From Gordionus sp. m RMFG-2023 (lineage: Eukaryota > Nematomorpha > Gordioida > Chordodea > Parachordodidae), in assembly GCF_954871325.1 (NCBI RefSeq), contig NC_088775.1, forward strand, positions 24,839,561 through 24,903,560: a DNA stretch of 64,000 nt, read 5' to 3'. Every line of letters starts with the position of its first letter. Within the stretch, counting starts at the first letter, position 1. Made by a program: the position numbers and the translations under genes. A model generated the notes under the pieces. The model was given only the letters and a program-made list of their open reading frames with translations, had not been told where the DNA came from and ran no database searches. This document shows positions 1 to 13,500 of this stretch, in pieces.

Positions 1-22
1 AGAGTTTCAAAATTGTATTAAC

Positions 23-782
23 CAGGGTTGTGCATTTGACCGGTCAAATACGTTTCGGTCAATTGACCGATATTTTACCGGTCAAATGTGGTCAAATTCA
101 AATATATCTTTTTTTAAGTTAATATTAACTTTATTTTGAATATAATAGTAAAATGAATCTATATTATTAATTTTTTAAATTCATTGTCATTCAGTAACTA
201 ACGTGTAGCTATCTGTAGCAGAGTTTTGTTCTGATTCATATTCAATATTATCATTTTCTTTAATATTTTTTTATCAATTTTCCTGATGTCTTAGATCTTC
301 AATCAATTTCTATTTTATAAGAATATTAACCCAAATCGACCTATTTCTTTCTAAAGAAGTAGAACTAGGAATTGTTAGTCTCTTAATGGGCAGGGTGGAC
401 AAAGTTTAATCTATTAACTAGAGGTCGGAATTAATTGTTTCTGGAAATTACTACTTTCCACATAATTTGCTATATTAAACATGCTGTTTTTGCTTCTGAA
501 ATTAATTATAACACTTAAAATATTTTGGTCATCACTACCTTGTAAAATAGCTAATTCTTGAATTATATCACATACATTAATTTCACTATTAGTGAGTTCT
601 CCTCTTGATATTGTGGACACAAAAAATAAGCAAACATTGTGATCACATGTATTTACATCGTTTTTCCCTTTTTTAAACTAATTTATTTTTCCTTTAAGTT
701 TTTTAGAGTATTTGACCGTATCAAATACTCACCGGTTAATTGACTGAATTTGAATGGTCAATTGACCCACTTGCCAACCCTG
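23..782. mobile_element. Non-autonomous hAT element with perfect 8-bp target duplication
   Basis: The 760-bp element starts CAGGGTTGTGCATTTGACC and ends (reverse complement) CAGGGTTGGCAAGTGGGTC. It is flanked by identical 8-bp copies of gtattaac at 15-22 and 783-790, the hAT hallmark. Both ends carry near-palindromic subterminal motifs related to GGTCAATTGACC, probably transposase binding sites (inference). The interior has only a short minus-strand reading frame (620-414), perhaps a transposase scrap. A related, decayed copy lies at about 6155-6650. Confidence 0.85.
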
Positions 783-1504
783 GTATTAACACAATTCCGA
801 TTAAAAATTTGTAAGCGATGATTTTTATATTTAAACATAAATTAATTAAAAACTAAATTCTGTAATATTTTTTTTCCCATAACCCATTAATATTAAATTT
901 TGTTTACATCAATCTTTCATCAATTCTCTAGTGATCGATAGAACTCTTTCTAGTATAGAGAATGAGATCTAAAAATAGCCATTGATGCATGATGATGCTG
1001 AAATAACATTTATACAATTATTTAAATGAAAGTTGATATTTTTTTTATACATAATATTTACGATGTTTCTATAACTTCTGCAGCTAATAATCCTTATGCT
1101 ATTTTCATTTCATGATGTAAAGTAACATTTCCATATTTAATGTTAATGATTCTAATGGGCTCATTTTATCTGATAAAAATAATCAGGGCCAAGGGGGGAC
1201 AAAACATGAAAGAAGATTATAATCATCTTCTGTAAATCTACCTAAAACGATCTACAAAGTAATCCAAAATTTTATAATAATTCTAAAGAACTCCAATTGA
1301 AGTCCTTTTCACCTAAATTGCAGTTTGATATCGATTAAAAAATCTTGAAGATTTGTAGAGTTTTTATGTACCCTTGATGATTTTTGAGGGATGAGATTAT
1401 ATTTTATATAAGTTTCTCAGCCTTAATTCTTATCAAATCAGAAGAATTATCATTTATTATATTTTTTAGTACATTAAGTGTTTAATACCATTTTTAGCAT
1501 CCAC

Positions 1505-2412
1505 CAGGGGCGTCATTAGCCTTTACAATCTCAGAAGGCTTAAAAAAAATTTTAAATTATTTTCAAAATTACCTTATTTTTTAGCTAACATCTAAAATTA
1601 CAAGTTTTTTCCTGCATTCCTCACCCCACCTAGTGGCTCTACTGGCATTCATAATATTAGTACCAACTGACTATAGATACTTATTTAATGGATCTATATT
1701 AATATCTCATAAATTAAAATGGCCAATATAATGTAATTTATATTAATGCATGAGATAAAAGACTAGAGGTTTCGGCTGAATCATGAGTGAAAATCTCTGA
1801 GTTTCGAATTCTATTAGAAAAGTATAATAATACTTCACCAATAGCTTCAAAATTCTTATAAATGATACGAGATGTTTCTAAATGGCCAGTCCACTTCTGG
1901 TCTAAAGGTTTATTAAGAGTATGCCTGTATATATATAGGATACGTTAAAGCGATTAGATAAATTAAAAAATAAGAAATGATAACAATATTGTTATACCAA
2001 TTTTGAACCACAAGGTTCAACTTGTGGTTGTAGCAATGTATATAAGGCATTTTTTACTAATTTTTTTTGAAACAGGGTTTGTAATCCTCGGCTAGACACG
2101 ATGTTTGCATATCATATGCCTATCTTAATATAATCGATAACTATTTAATTCATTAAGTTGCTTACATTATCTAGGAAATATAACGAATAATAATGCTCAG
2201 GTTTTCTCAACTTTGTATTAATTGTATAAATTAAAGAAATAATATTTTTCTAAATTTTTTTTTGTATTTTCATTTAGTTATACGTTAATGATGAATTAAA
2301 ATTTATTAACTAAATAATTTTTTTTAAATTTCGTACCCAAAGATTTTTTAAAGGGCCAGGTTTTGAGGCCTAAAAAAAAAATTTTTTTGAGGTAGGGGGG
2401 GTGGGTGCCCTG
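1505..2412 (-). mobile_element. Internally deleted copy of a DUF4371-type hAT element
   Basis: The complement of about 1700-2060 matches the transposase segment at 58550-58920 closely. Both encode a stretch like DQ(R/K)WTGHLETSRIIY, then NFEAIGEVL, and share the preceding ACAACCACAAGTTG and intron-like sequence. Likely ends are CAGGGGCGTCATTAGCC at 1505 and the complement of CAGGGCACCC at 2412, but the flanking 8-mers do not match, so the boundaries are tentative. About 0.9 kb remains of an element that is 3.6 kb at 56288-59919. The coding part is a short fragment with no complete domain. Confidence 0.6.
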
Positions 2413-3722
2413 AACAAGTCACAGAGATAGCTTACGATAACCATTCAGGGTATTCCTATTTATGCATATGATAATAAATTACTTATATATTATTATGAAA
2501 TTCTAAAAAATTAGGTCATTTTTTATGCAATATATTTTAATTTTTATATAACTTTCTAAATAGCCATTTTATATAATATATATACTGTTTTATATAAAAT
2601 GCTTTATAAAAAATTTTTGTCTCTAATTCTTGTTAAAAAAAATCGCTCAAATTTTTTGCCAAATTTAGCGTGCCCTAATATTATTTTAGAGTAATAGCAC
2701 GCCCCGCCGCAAATTTTAGGACTATAGCACTGATTAGATGATAAAGTAACATAATAAATAAATTAAAGCTCAATTATATTTGGTTAAGTTATAACGTTTG
2801 AAAATGAGGGGTTTTATGTTCCTGGTTGGTATACCGATTTAAAGAGATTAATTGCAAAATAATCTAATCCTGCTTTCCAAAAGATCGATTTACAACGGCA
2901 TTTATGACAAATTAACAATTAACATATTTATTTGATTACTTAAATATATATCTTTCGTATAATAATAATATAAAAACAATATGGAATAAAAAAATACAAT
3001 TAGATTAATTTTCTAAGTTTATATGAAATCATTGTTTCTTAACGCCATTTATAATTTGATAGACAAAAAATATTAGGTGATAATTTATAGTTCAGCTTAA
3101 TTAGCATGTGTCTTATTAATTATTGCCATTTAAAGTTTATAATAATTAATAAATGAAGGAAGGAAGACACTAACTAACTTTGTAAAAAACATCAAGTTAG
3201 AGGTATAAAAATCGCCCACCCGATTTGACTATTTAAATAAAATAAATAGAAAAATACTTGGAGCTAATGCTACCCTTTATCCAAAAAAACAAAATTATTT
3301 TTGAAAGAACAAATGTTTATGGCAATTTTTTTAAAAAATATATAAGTTATAAAAATATTTCCTTTTTTATGAAAAAAAAAATCAAGTCGCGCGCGGAGTA
3401 TTATTTTGAGTATTTATTATTAAAAAAGGGCGTGTGTGCACTTACGCCAAAGCATTTTGCGATTCGATTTGTATTATCATTATATGGTTAAAATTGCTAC
3501 TAATTGCTATATTTTTTTTATTTTATATGAGAGGGAAGGGTGGGGGGGGGGGGGGTATTTATTGTGTGGATTGAAATGGATTTTTTTAAAGCACCCTGAA
3601 TAAAATTTTATTATAATATCATCTGTTTTTTCCAAAAATAAAAAAATTTGCGTTTTAAAATTAATATTTTCTTTTCTAATAAAAAAAACAGTATTAATAA
3701 AAAATAAAATAAATGTATGAGT
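2413..3722. other. 3' flank of the TRP gene, no gene recognised
   Basis: AT-rich sequence with homopolymer runs, including a 13-G tract near 3543-3555. Short open frames here have low-complexity Lys/Asn/Phe/Ile composition and no recognisable domain, so they are treated as chance. Confidence 0.5.
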
Positions 3723-3728
3723 TTTATT
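3723..3728 (-). promoter_or_regulatory. Candidate polyadenylation signal of the TRP gene
   Basis: AATAAA on the minus strand, about 108 nt after the TAA stop at 3836-3838. Such hexamers are common by chance in AT-rich DNA; position is the only support. Confidence 0.35.
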
Positions 3729-3835
3729 TGGCACATCTTCTTAAAATATTGCGATTTTTACACCACACGTTCCTAAAATATCTAACATGGAAATAAAAAT
3801 TAAATTATGTCCTATCGATTGTTTTAAAAGTATAA

Positions 3836-4599
3836 TTAAATGTCCAAGAAATTGGTAGTTTTTAAATGTTTGGAAGGGGGCAGATGTTCTTCACTCCCTT
3901 TAGCGGCAGCAGATAAAGGCGGTCTGGGTAGGTGTTCCTCTTGTGAAGTGGCAGAATCGGCAGTAGCTCCTGCTAAGAACGGGTTAAGGCTAGTAGGAAT
4001 ACTGGATGATACCGGGGGCAGTCCAGTCACAGGTTCTGGCTTCAACGGGGCGGGCATAGCCGCTGGCATAGACATGTCTACAATTACAGTTTCTGTCCTA
4101 GTGGGAGTAGTTAGGATGGCAGATGGTGGACGTACAACAGGTGAAGGGGGACTGAGCGATTCGCCACTTGTGGCCAGGTTGGTCATTTCGAAAGAAGCGG
4201 CGGCATCTTTGTCTTCAGAAAGTTCCCTAATACCCCCACGGCGGGACCCGAGAAGTCGCTTCCTTTCTTCATCGCCATCGTGATCATCTTCGTCTACCCG
4301 GTGTCGATGATGTAGAAATCCTCTTTTGGTCCCAGAACCCAAAGTGGGGCGGTGTTTTTTATCGGTGGATATTATAGAGGGCGTTCCAGAAATAATAGTC
4401 ACCGGAGGCATAGTAGAGGTGGGGGAGGAAGAAGCGGGAAGTGGGCTAGATGTAGTTACTTCAGCGGATTTCCCAGAAGACATGGCAGTGGGGATAGTCT
4501 TAGATTTGAGCACACGGAGAAGTTTGTCCCATCCCCTATAATTCTGGGGTCGATGTTTGTGACTTTTACGTATGCTGTTGAGCCTCTTAATATTATTGC
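3836..4599 (-). CDS. TRP exon 17: C-terminal tail and stop
   Basis: The acceptor TTAG|GC completes a Gly codon with the preceding exon (phase 1). The exon begins [20 protein letters not shown], followed by [10 protein letters not shown], a short basic motif. Then come about 220 residues rich in Ser, Pro, Thr and Ala with an acidic-basic patch ([15 protein letters not shown]), typical of the disordered tails of insect-type TRP channels. The last residues, FLDI, fit a hydrophobic-x-hydrophobic PDZ ligand; whether it binds a scaffold as Drosophila TRP binds INAD is inference. GC content is far above the flanks. Confidence 0.88.
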
Positions 4600-7500
4600 C
4601 TAATATTAATATTATATTTGTGATAAAATATAATGTAACTTTTATTAGGGCATTTTTTTAGTAATTGATCTTAGATTTTAAACCAATAATTAAATATTTT
4701 TAAAAATTTCTTAGCTTTATTTTAATATTAATTCTATTTAAAAATATAATGCAATGGTTAGCATAGTCACATATGAAAGTATATCAATTTATTGAAGGGA
4801 AAGGAGAAAATCATTTTGTTAGACCTGTGCGACGCCCGGCCGATATTTTTGGTTGCGCTGATATCATAATTTTACATATTTTTAAAATGGAGATCCAATG
4901 TTAGAAAGGGTGTTTGAACCACTTATGATTGGGTCATGGTTTACATAATCTGATTATGAAATATTTTTTGTTGAAGATTCTATCAAAAGAGAGAAATTAT
5001 TATTGTTCTAAAATCTGCAAGGATTGGATTTGAGTTCAAATCAGATCAAAAAAAATTCCTAAGTACAATAGATCTAACATCAGATATGCTAGATATATTA
5101 ATAGCACTCAATCTATACCCTGATACCGACTTTTAAATTGGCGATTCCAATGGAAATAATAATAATGGCACAGATATGAAAACAAAATAAATGTCCTAAC
5201 CAGGTGGCATAGTATATTAATTATGCCTGAAAGCACTCTCATGCCTCTATTTGCCCGGCCAGCCGAATCCCGCATAGGCAAAGGCCTACCTTAAACTTGG
5301 CATCACTTTTTAGAAGTGAAACAAATTCAATAGTAAATGATAATGATAGCTCGGAAATCATTTCCTAAAGGAAAATATGCGAAACGTTACGATTTCTAGT
5401 TTTTGATCTGCAAGTAATAATATGAGTATGTTCATTGATTTAATTAACTTTTTATTTCAAAAATAATCTTCGTGTCGGCCGCCGATAGTTTCGTCGGCGC
5501 ACAAATCTAATTATACCTAATAAAACGAATTTATCGATTAATTAACATGAGGAACATTTATAATTTTACTTTTTTCCACATCTATAAAACACTTTTTTAA
5601 ATTTTTCTCCCCAAAAAATATGTAAAGGCGTTATTATCACAAAAAAGTAAAGCCCTTTTTCCGAGTTACTTGATACTTTATATTTTAACCGTTTTTTATT
5701 TATTGTCTAATATTTTTTAATATTAATAAAAAATATATATAAACCAGTTTTTGAAACAAATTATATACTTAATCATTATTCTTTCATCTTTTATTCTTAT
5801 TCGTCTAAATATCATCAATTATATTAGATAGTAGTGATAGTGAGGATATTAATAGTGAATTATTTTAATCACTACTTTTGAAGTGAAATGAAGAAAAAAA
5901 ACAATATTTGGTTTCTTTTTTTTGTGAGTAAATCTGACATCTATGAGGAAATTGGTACCAAGAATCATTGATGATTAATTATCTAAGTTATTTGAGTGAG
6001 AAGATATATCATTGAAAAATCAACAATTTCCAAACATAAAAGACTTGTTAATAAAATACAGTATACCCATGCCATCCTTGGCATCTATACTGAACAGGTG
6101 CAGATATGAAAAATAATTATTATCAAAAATTATTAAATTTTTTTATCAATGATTATAGGTATTTAGCCGGTCAAATACAATTTAGTTAATTGACCGGTAA
6201 AGATGGTCAAATTTAATTATATGTTTATATGCAGTATTCACTTTATTAGTTATAATAACAAATATACAAAATATATTCATAAATAAATGCACAATTTGGT
6301 AATATTTTAAATCATTCTTGATATTCACTTTCTCTGGCCGAGTCGTTTTCTGGTTCCATTAAATAAACATAACAAAGCTAAATAATTTTCCCGTAGTCAA
6401 AGCTTTCAATCGGATCAATTTCTTTCTGAAGAAGTTGAATAGGGAAGGGTTAGAAAGATATTTGCCACTCCTCTTAAAATGCAAGGTGGCAAAGTCCCTT
6501 CCACCATACCGATATCTGATTAATTGTTATGGATTCTACAGCAATCCAAATATTTTGTTTACCAAAGATACCTCTTACTTCGTATACTTCGTCGAATTCA
6601 TTATTAGTGAATTGTTGTCCTTAATATTTAGGATCTAAAAAGTAGGCAGTATTATGATAGATCATTATTTCTTATTTAAAACACATTTATATCTTTTTAT
6701 ATTAGAGAAAATATTAGACAACTAAGAACAATTGAATAATATGTTGTTCTAAGATAAAAACTCTTTTTTTTCTTAGGACATTTCAACAATGACTTGGCTA
6801 GTGGTTTAAAAATCTAAAATCTTAAAATTTTTCCTCCAAAATTGTTCTTTATTTAAGGTATGATCCTAAGGTATGATCCTTTTGATCATATATCACAATT
6901 ATAATCGACTAAAGCTCTTTTGCAAATGTATTTGATAGAAGCCCGCCTTATTAAAAACTAATCCAACTTAAAATAGATGATATGGCATGTTGATTTCTAT
7001 AGCGGCAAAATACTATACTTGGTATATTTTTATCCTAAAAAATTTAACATTTTTTTAATAGGATATATGTGAATTAAATATCTCTATTCGTTCAAATTCC
7101 CGAAAAAATAATTGTAATGCCTGTGCGACGCATGATCCATAAAATTAAATATGGTTAAGAGACGATTTGGATTTCAAAATTCTTCAAGCAGCTTTCATAT
7201 TTATTCGCATTATTCGTATCTAAAGATTACACCTTTTAGGATTTAATTCTTCATATTTTTAAAATGCTGGAAAATATAAGCTGCAGTATAGCGATTTTTC
7301 TTAAATTTCGTTAGAAAAAGTATATGTGGGATTGCGTGTTTTCTTAATTTACGATTTAATTTATCACCTAGAATCTCTAAGCATGTATGACATATTGACT
7401 TCATGATGTTATGGAATATAGGTTCAAATATTACGAAATAAGCCTTCCACTGAGGAATTTGCAAAACAATAATTTATACTATAGAAGATGAAATAAAAAA

Positions 7501-10500
7501 AAATCAATCTATGCAATATTTTTTCATATATTTTTGAATATTATTTTTAAGGTAACGTAAATATCATACTTTTTTTAGAAATAACCTAAATGTAACGATG
7601 TATTTTAATGGAATGTAACGGCGTTACTTTTTTTAAATAATGTAGGCAGCTCTATTAAATACAGATAAAGATAGTATATAAAATTGATTTTATAAAAATC
7701 TTCTTTTCAATCCAACAATATTACACAGCTACAAGCTAACTGTGATTTTAAGGCTTGATAATTAATTGTAGATTAATTAATATAATGGTACCTACATTAG
7801 AAAAAAATAATAAACTTTTTGCAATGATAAATAATAACAAATTATATGGACGAATGTAAGTTCCTCATTCAGAAATAAAAATTTAAGTGGCAATATACTA
7901 AACCCTTAGCTGTTCCGTTACTGGATCCGCCATTAGCTTCCGAGATAAGTCCCCCTACAAATCCGGCCTTGGCGGTATCAGTTATTATGGATTGGCTTTG
8001 TTGGACGGGATTCACGTCCAGGCTCCCTTTCATAAGCCGACGTTCTTTTTGAAGGATCTTTTTGTTGGGTTTGATGGTACCTTTGATTTTTTCAAGTGAA
8101 AAATAAGGATATTAAACCATCGCTTGAATATTAAACCCATCTATATTACATATTTTCTCATTGAGATAAGTAGGAGGAATGTTACCCTAATGGTCTATTT
8201 TAAACATTTGCATGGGCCAAATTTTTAGAAACTGATAGAATTTGAAAAAATTCAAGCCCAGCTCTGATTTCCTAATTTGATTATTTTTGGATCATGTCCG
8301 ATTTTTAAAATTGATTATTAATTTTGTCCTTTTAATAAATTGCTCCAAAGGAAAATCTGAGTTATCGAATGTCCCAAAATAATTTCCCAATTAATTAATT
8401 GACATAATCGAAATTTATTAATTTTTAAATATACCTGTCCTGGATTTTAAAATAATCGATATTTTTAAACCTGGCCAGGTTTTACAATTTATTCTATAAC
8501 CCGCATCAATATTTTAAATTATGCTGTCCAGGCTATTGGATCTCTGATTTTACTTAAACTGAATGTGAACTAGAGGTATGCAATAAAATATTTTAAGCGT
8601 ATAAAAAAAATTTACTGTAAATATAAAGGTTAATTAGTATCGATCCAATTCAAAAAGGAAGCGAATAGGAAGAGAAATCATATAGAAAAATTGAATAATA
8701 AATTAGTAAAGAGCATTTAAAAATATGATAAATATAAGACCAATAAATTTAACAATGTGTAAAAAGCTTATAATAAAAAAATAATAAGATGCTTATTTAA
8801 CTTATTTAAAAATTCTTCAATTCTAATAGATCTATCGTTCCCTTACTATTTTAATCAACTCTTCCCTCTAATGTTCAGTAGCATTAATATATATACGAGA
8901 GATTTACAAAATAAAATGAAGCAAAAACAAATCTTTAGAGGCTAGTCGAGGTCCGATTTATAAATGGAATAAAGAAATTATTCATTATGTTTTATATATT
9001 CTGAAATAGAGCTCAAATAATTTTTTGTTTGCTTATTATATTATAATTAATTACAAAATATGATATAAATGTGAAATATTTCTCACCTAATTTTTTAAGA
9101 AACTTTACCCTTTTTTTATTATTTTATTCGTGATATTTAGGACTCGCAACGCTTGGGCAAAATCGCATTTCGCTTACTATAAGCGAGGTCCTAATATGAG
9201 AAGAAAGGACAGGGATGAAATAAAAATTATTTTTTGGGATATGCCTGACCCGGTTAAGACTCTAATATAAACATTTGGACCGAAGGTATCGATATAAATA
9301 CTTACGGCTAGCCTGTAAATTCAAAATATTGCTTTCCTCAGCGTCTTCGGCGAATTCGCTTGAACTCTTCAACATATCGACAGTCTTCTTAAATATTTCG
9401 AGCATCTCGAACCGAAAAGAAGATATTTCCTGTTTTATTTCGTTTATGTCATCTTCTGTAACGCCCGAATACTGCTGTTTTTTCCGCTGCATATTAGTGA
9501 TGTAACGTTTCACTAAGGATCTTATAACCATCTTGGAAAATGAATGATAGGATAAATATATATTCTCCAATTCAAAATAAAGCGAAAATTTTGAATTTAA
9601 ATTTTATTCTTAGTTCGAACTAGACCTATCGAAATTTTTCGACATTCGATTCAAAAAATATTTTTTAGTTTTTTTAAATTAAAGCTACTAATCAAATATT
9701 ATTTTTTTTCTGGCACTTTTAATATTAATTTTTTATAGCAACCTCTTTGTTTAAAATATCTTAAAACCAAGTTAAAGCAAATATAAATTGACAGATTGCG
9801 CATAATTCCTCATTCATAGTTAGCGCGAATTCGCAGGGAATTATACAAAATAATATTTTTATCTCGGCCAAGAAATCGCGCTAACTATGAATGCATGGTA
9901 AGAAAGAGAGGGGATGAAATATTAGTCTTGATAGCGTATACTTTTTATAGACACATAAGTATAAATATCGCATGCAATCTAAAAGAAGACACAATTTAGA
10001 TATTATAAAAAAATTTATACTATTAAAATATCAGAAAAAATAATAAAATATTAAAATAATCAAATTATTTATATATTTGAAAATTTGAAATTTATGATCG
10101 AATGCCTAGTCCAAGCACTAATATGGTTTAAAAAGGGATAATTTTAATTTAATTTCTGTTGCAAGTGACAAACTATCAATTATTTACATATTTAAAATAT
10201 AAAGCTTAATAAAAATTATTCATTTATATCGAATTTTATCCGTATTCAATTTGAAATTTAAGTATATGAATATGCTTTCTTTGTAAAGTTTTAAAAATAT
10301 AATAACTTTACTTGGTATCTTGCCTCCTTTTCATTTGCTTTCTGAAAAATTTTCTGAAAAATATATTATTATTCTATAATTTTTTTAATATTTTTGAAAT
10401 AGACGATTTGTTACCATCAATAAATAATATTTTGCCGAAAGAAAATTTATAAGGAAAAAAATATTATTAAAATTATTTATGAGATTTCAAATTCAACAAA

Positions 10501-13500
10501 AAATAAGTGTTTAAAGGATTTTATATTTTTACAAGATATTTTTTTCCTCCTCGTGGGTTCAAATGAAACAGGGAAAGGGAAGAGGGGGGGGGGGGTATTT
10601 CCTCACCCCAAGAAAAATTTGCAAGCCTATTAAATATAATTTTATAAATAATGAAAATCATCTCGAAAACCATAGCTACCTATCCCCAATGTGAGCCTCG
10701 ATGTGATGGGTAAACAAAACTCCAAAGGTGCCATAAATATAAAGCCAATATTACAAAATATACATTAAATAAAATAGATTGCATGAATAATATAAAATTG
10801 AAAGAGATATTGAATGAGCTTACCACCCGAAAAAGTGAAAACTAAAAAGAAAAAGAATCTTACTTAGTATAAAAATATACAAATTTTATTTGGAATCAAG
10901 AATTAAATATGGAGGACGATTTATTTTGAAAATTTTGAAAATAAACGACGTTGCTTTATAGAAAAAGCAATATAACGCTTTAGGAAGGTAAAGAAAAGAA
11001 AGAAAGAAAAGATAGGAAGGTGAAGCGTCAACCAAAAGTCTTCCTATTCTTAATAAAATGAATATGCTTATGGAAAGAATATTGTATGGAGCGATATGGA
11101 ATAGTAAAAATAAAACCTTGATAGATCTCTCTTGATTTAGTTTACGATCGATAGAGAGCACACAATAAAGTTTATCGGCGATCCATATGCACAAGTAATA
11201 TATTGATTTGGGGGAAGGAATAATGTTGAAAGGAGGCGGAACCGTCGCCCCTTCATCGAAATAACTAATCCATAACTTGGATCTTGCGAATTTCCATTCA
11301 GTATCGGCGGAATTCTTTACAAAAATCGAAAATTTTAAAAAATAATATTTTGTTATAAAGTTTTTAACACTATAAATGTTTTTATCAGTGCGTGTTAATT
11401 TTATAATATATATTGAATTAAATCAATCTAATACGTTTCTTCATTATATTATATAATGTCGTAAGAGTCTATCAAATCCGGATTTTTAGAAAATCCTTAA
11501 AAATCATTATAGTGCGCGTATAGACTAAATCATGTTTATCATAAAAAATAAAGCGTGTTATGAAAGATTTACGTTTTTTGAATTTGCGAAAAAGCTGAGT
11601 CCATGAAGCATAAGTCATAATTTTCTACTACTACGACACATATATTATACCTTATATTACACAAGATCCATAAACACAATGGAATCGACATATTTTGATT
11701 AAATTACCATTAAAAAAAAACAAGTGATTGATAATGATGAAATAATTTCAACGCATATAGCTTAAGTTTTTTTTATCAAGCGATAACGTAATATAAATAA
11801 TTCTACCATATGGCCTGCGTCGCCAAAGTTTTCACAGAGTATACATTTTTATAAAAGTTGTCTAAATAAAAGGCAAAAAAATATTTTCGAAAACCAATTC
11901 CCTTTATTGCTTTAAAACACGGGTAAAGCAATATAGAAAACTGGAAGTTAAAGACTAAAATTGGCCCCTAATTATTTTTTTCTTATGATAGACCTTTAGC
12001 ATTTATTTTTACCTACAATTTGATTTATAATATTTATTTTTACTATAAATAGTTTTTGAAATAAGCATTTTAAAAATTTTACAGCTGCGAAGATCACTAT
12101 TTTTCGCAATGAGACCATGTATCTCGGGAATTAGGTGTGCCGGAGAGCTAAAATAAGTGGCTTCTCATTTCCTTATCTTCTAAACAATTCTATAAATTTT
12201 TAACAATTTTAAAAGGGGTCGACCGAAAATGTGCCTTTATTGATCGATTTGACATGGAATAGACCGGGAACAGATCCACAAAACCCATCTTCATATATAT
12301 GCATTTACAAAATATTAAAGTCATTATATATTTTACGGAAATAATTTGATAGGAATTGGACATCATGGCAATCAGCATGTTAAGTAGAACGACAATAGCT
12401 ATAGCGCTGTAAACCCCAAACATAAGAAGACCTATGAATTCTGTGTAAACATGGGGTTCTTTGAGTTCGGTGTTATCGAGGTCCACGAGGCCGAATATAG
12501 CCCAATATAGAGTTTGGACCGTTTCAAATAAGCTAAATTGCATATTAAAAAATGGATGGTTACATATAACATATCTTATTTATAATATACAATGTATAAT
12601 AATTCATATTCAAACATTAACAAACTATTAATCCATAAGGAATTATTTATTAGTCTTGAATTCTCTTTTAATTATATTTTTCTAAAAATATTTGTTTTTC
12701 CTAGAGCTTTTTCTCAGATGTTACTTATTCCTATTAAGAAATTGAAAAAATTTCTATAAAATACTTTTGTTTGTTTAATGTTTAAACTTTTCAAAAAAAA
12801 AATTAACTTAGAAAAGCGTTGATATCTTTTCTGACATGAATCGCTATTTTTATCCTTATTGCATTCTTCAGCCCTCATTTCACCATAATACCAATATAAC
12901 TGAGTTAAGCCGCAAGAAAACGAAAATACCTTTTCCAAAAAAAATCATAGTTTATCAAAATATCAAAATAAACGGTAAATAAATGTTTATAACAAGCTTA
13001 TTCTTATTGAAACTATTTTCAACACATTATCAAGGAAATAAAAATACAACACTTACATGAACTATACATATTTAATTATTCTGACCCCTTCTACAAAAAA
13101 CCTTCTAATTTTCCCCTACCACCAACATCAATATTTTCAGAGCTTAAAACATGATTTCTCTCAATTGAAACTTCTCACAAAACATTTTCAATGAAATAAA
13201 AATAAACACTCACTGGTACAATAAATAATTGATTATTCTGCACTCATCTACAACAAAAGCCATATAATCTAACAATCCAGTAAATAACCATATACCAATG
13301 TTTTAGTTATAGACTCAAACTGACAAACTTCTTAAGTATCAAACTTTATTATCATCATCAGAATGAAAGAAATCTGTCCTGCCTGTCACAAAGTTATTCA
13401 TATTTAAAAAAATGACCATCAATACAAACATGGCCCTCCAGCCCTTCCTTGCTCAGAAAGGTTACTTCCACATGTTTCATCAAATATATTCATGCATAAA

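Larger units (their letters stand above)
4600..7903. other. TRP intron 16 (3.3 kb) with repeat remnants
   Basis: Two repeat-like stretches can be named, at about 4815-5510 and 6155-6650. A second CTGTGCGACGC string at 7122-7132 matches the start of the first. The remainder is AT-rich with no coding signal. Confidence 0.6.

Noticed and set aside
1184-1505. Separate hAT end at CAGGGCCAAGGGGGGAC (1184)
   Set aside because: No partner end with matching target duplication was found; it may belong to the neighbouring remnant or be chance.
3258-3734. Short open frames on both strands in the 3' flank
   Set aside because: Low-complexity Lys/Phe/Ile composition beside homopolymer tracts; no domain or splice context.
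3840-4283. Plus-strand open frame opposite TRP exon 17
   Set aside because: It is the antisense shadow of the GC-rich last exon, whose minus-strand reading continues the TRP protein in phase.
7243-7464. Minus-strand frame in TRP intron 16
   Set aside because: No match to TRP, no phase-compatible splice sites needed there (exons 16 and 17 join directly) and no domain.
10886-11110. Minus-strand frame continuing past TRP exon 14
   Set aside because: The donor at 11116-11115 fits exon 15 in phase; the extension is Phe/Leu/Ile-rich AT-driven read-through.
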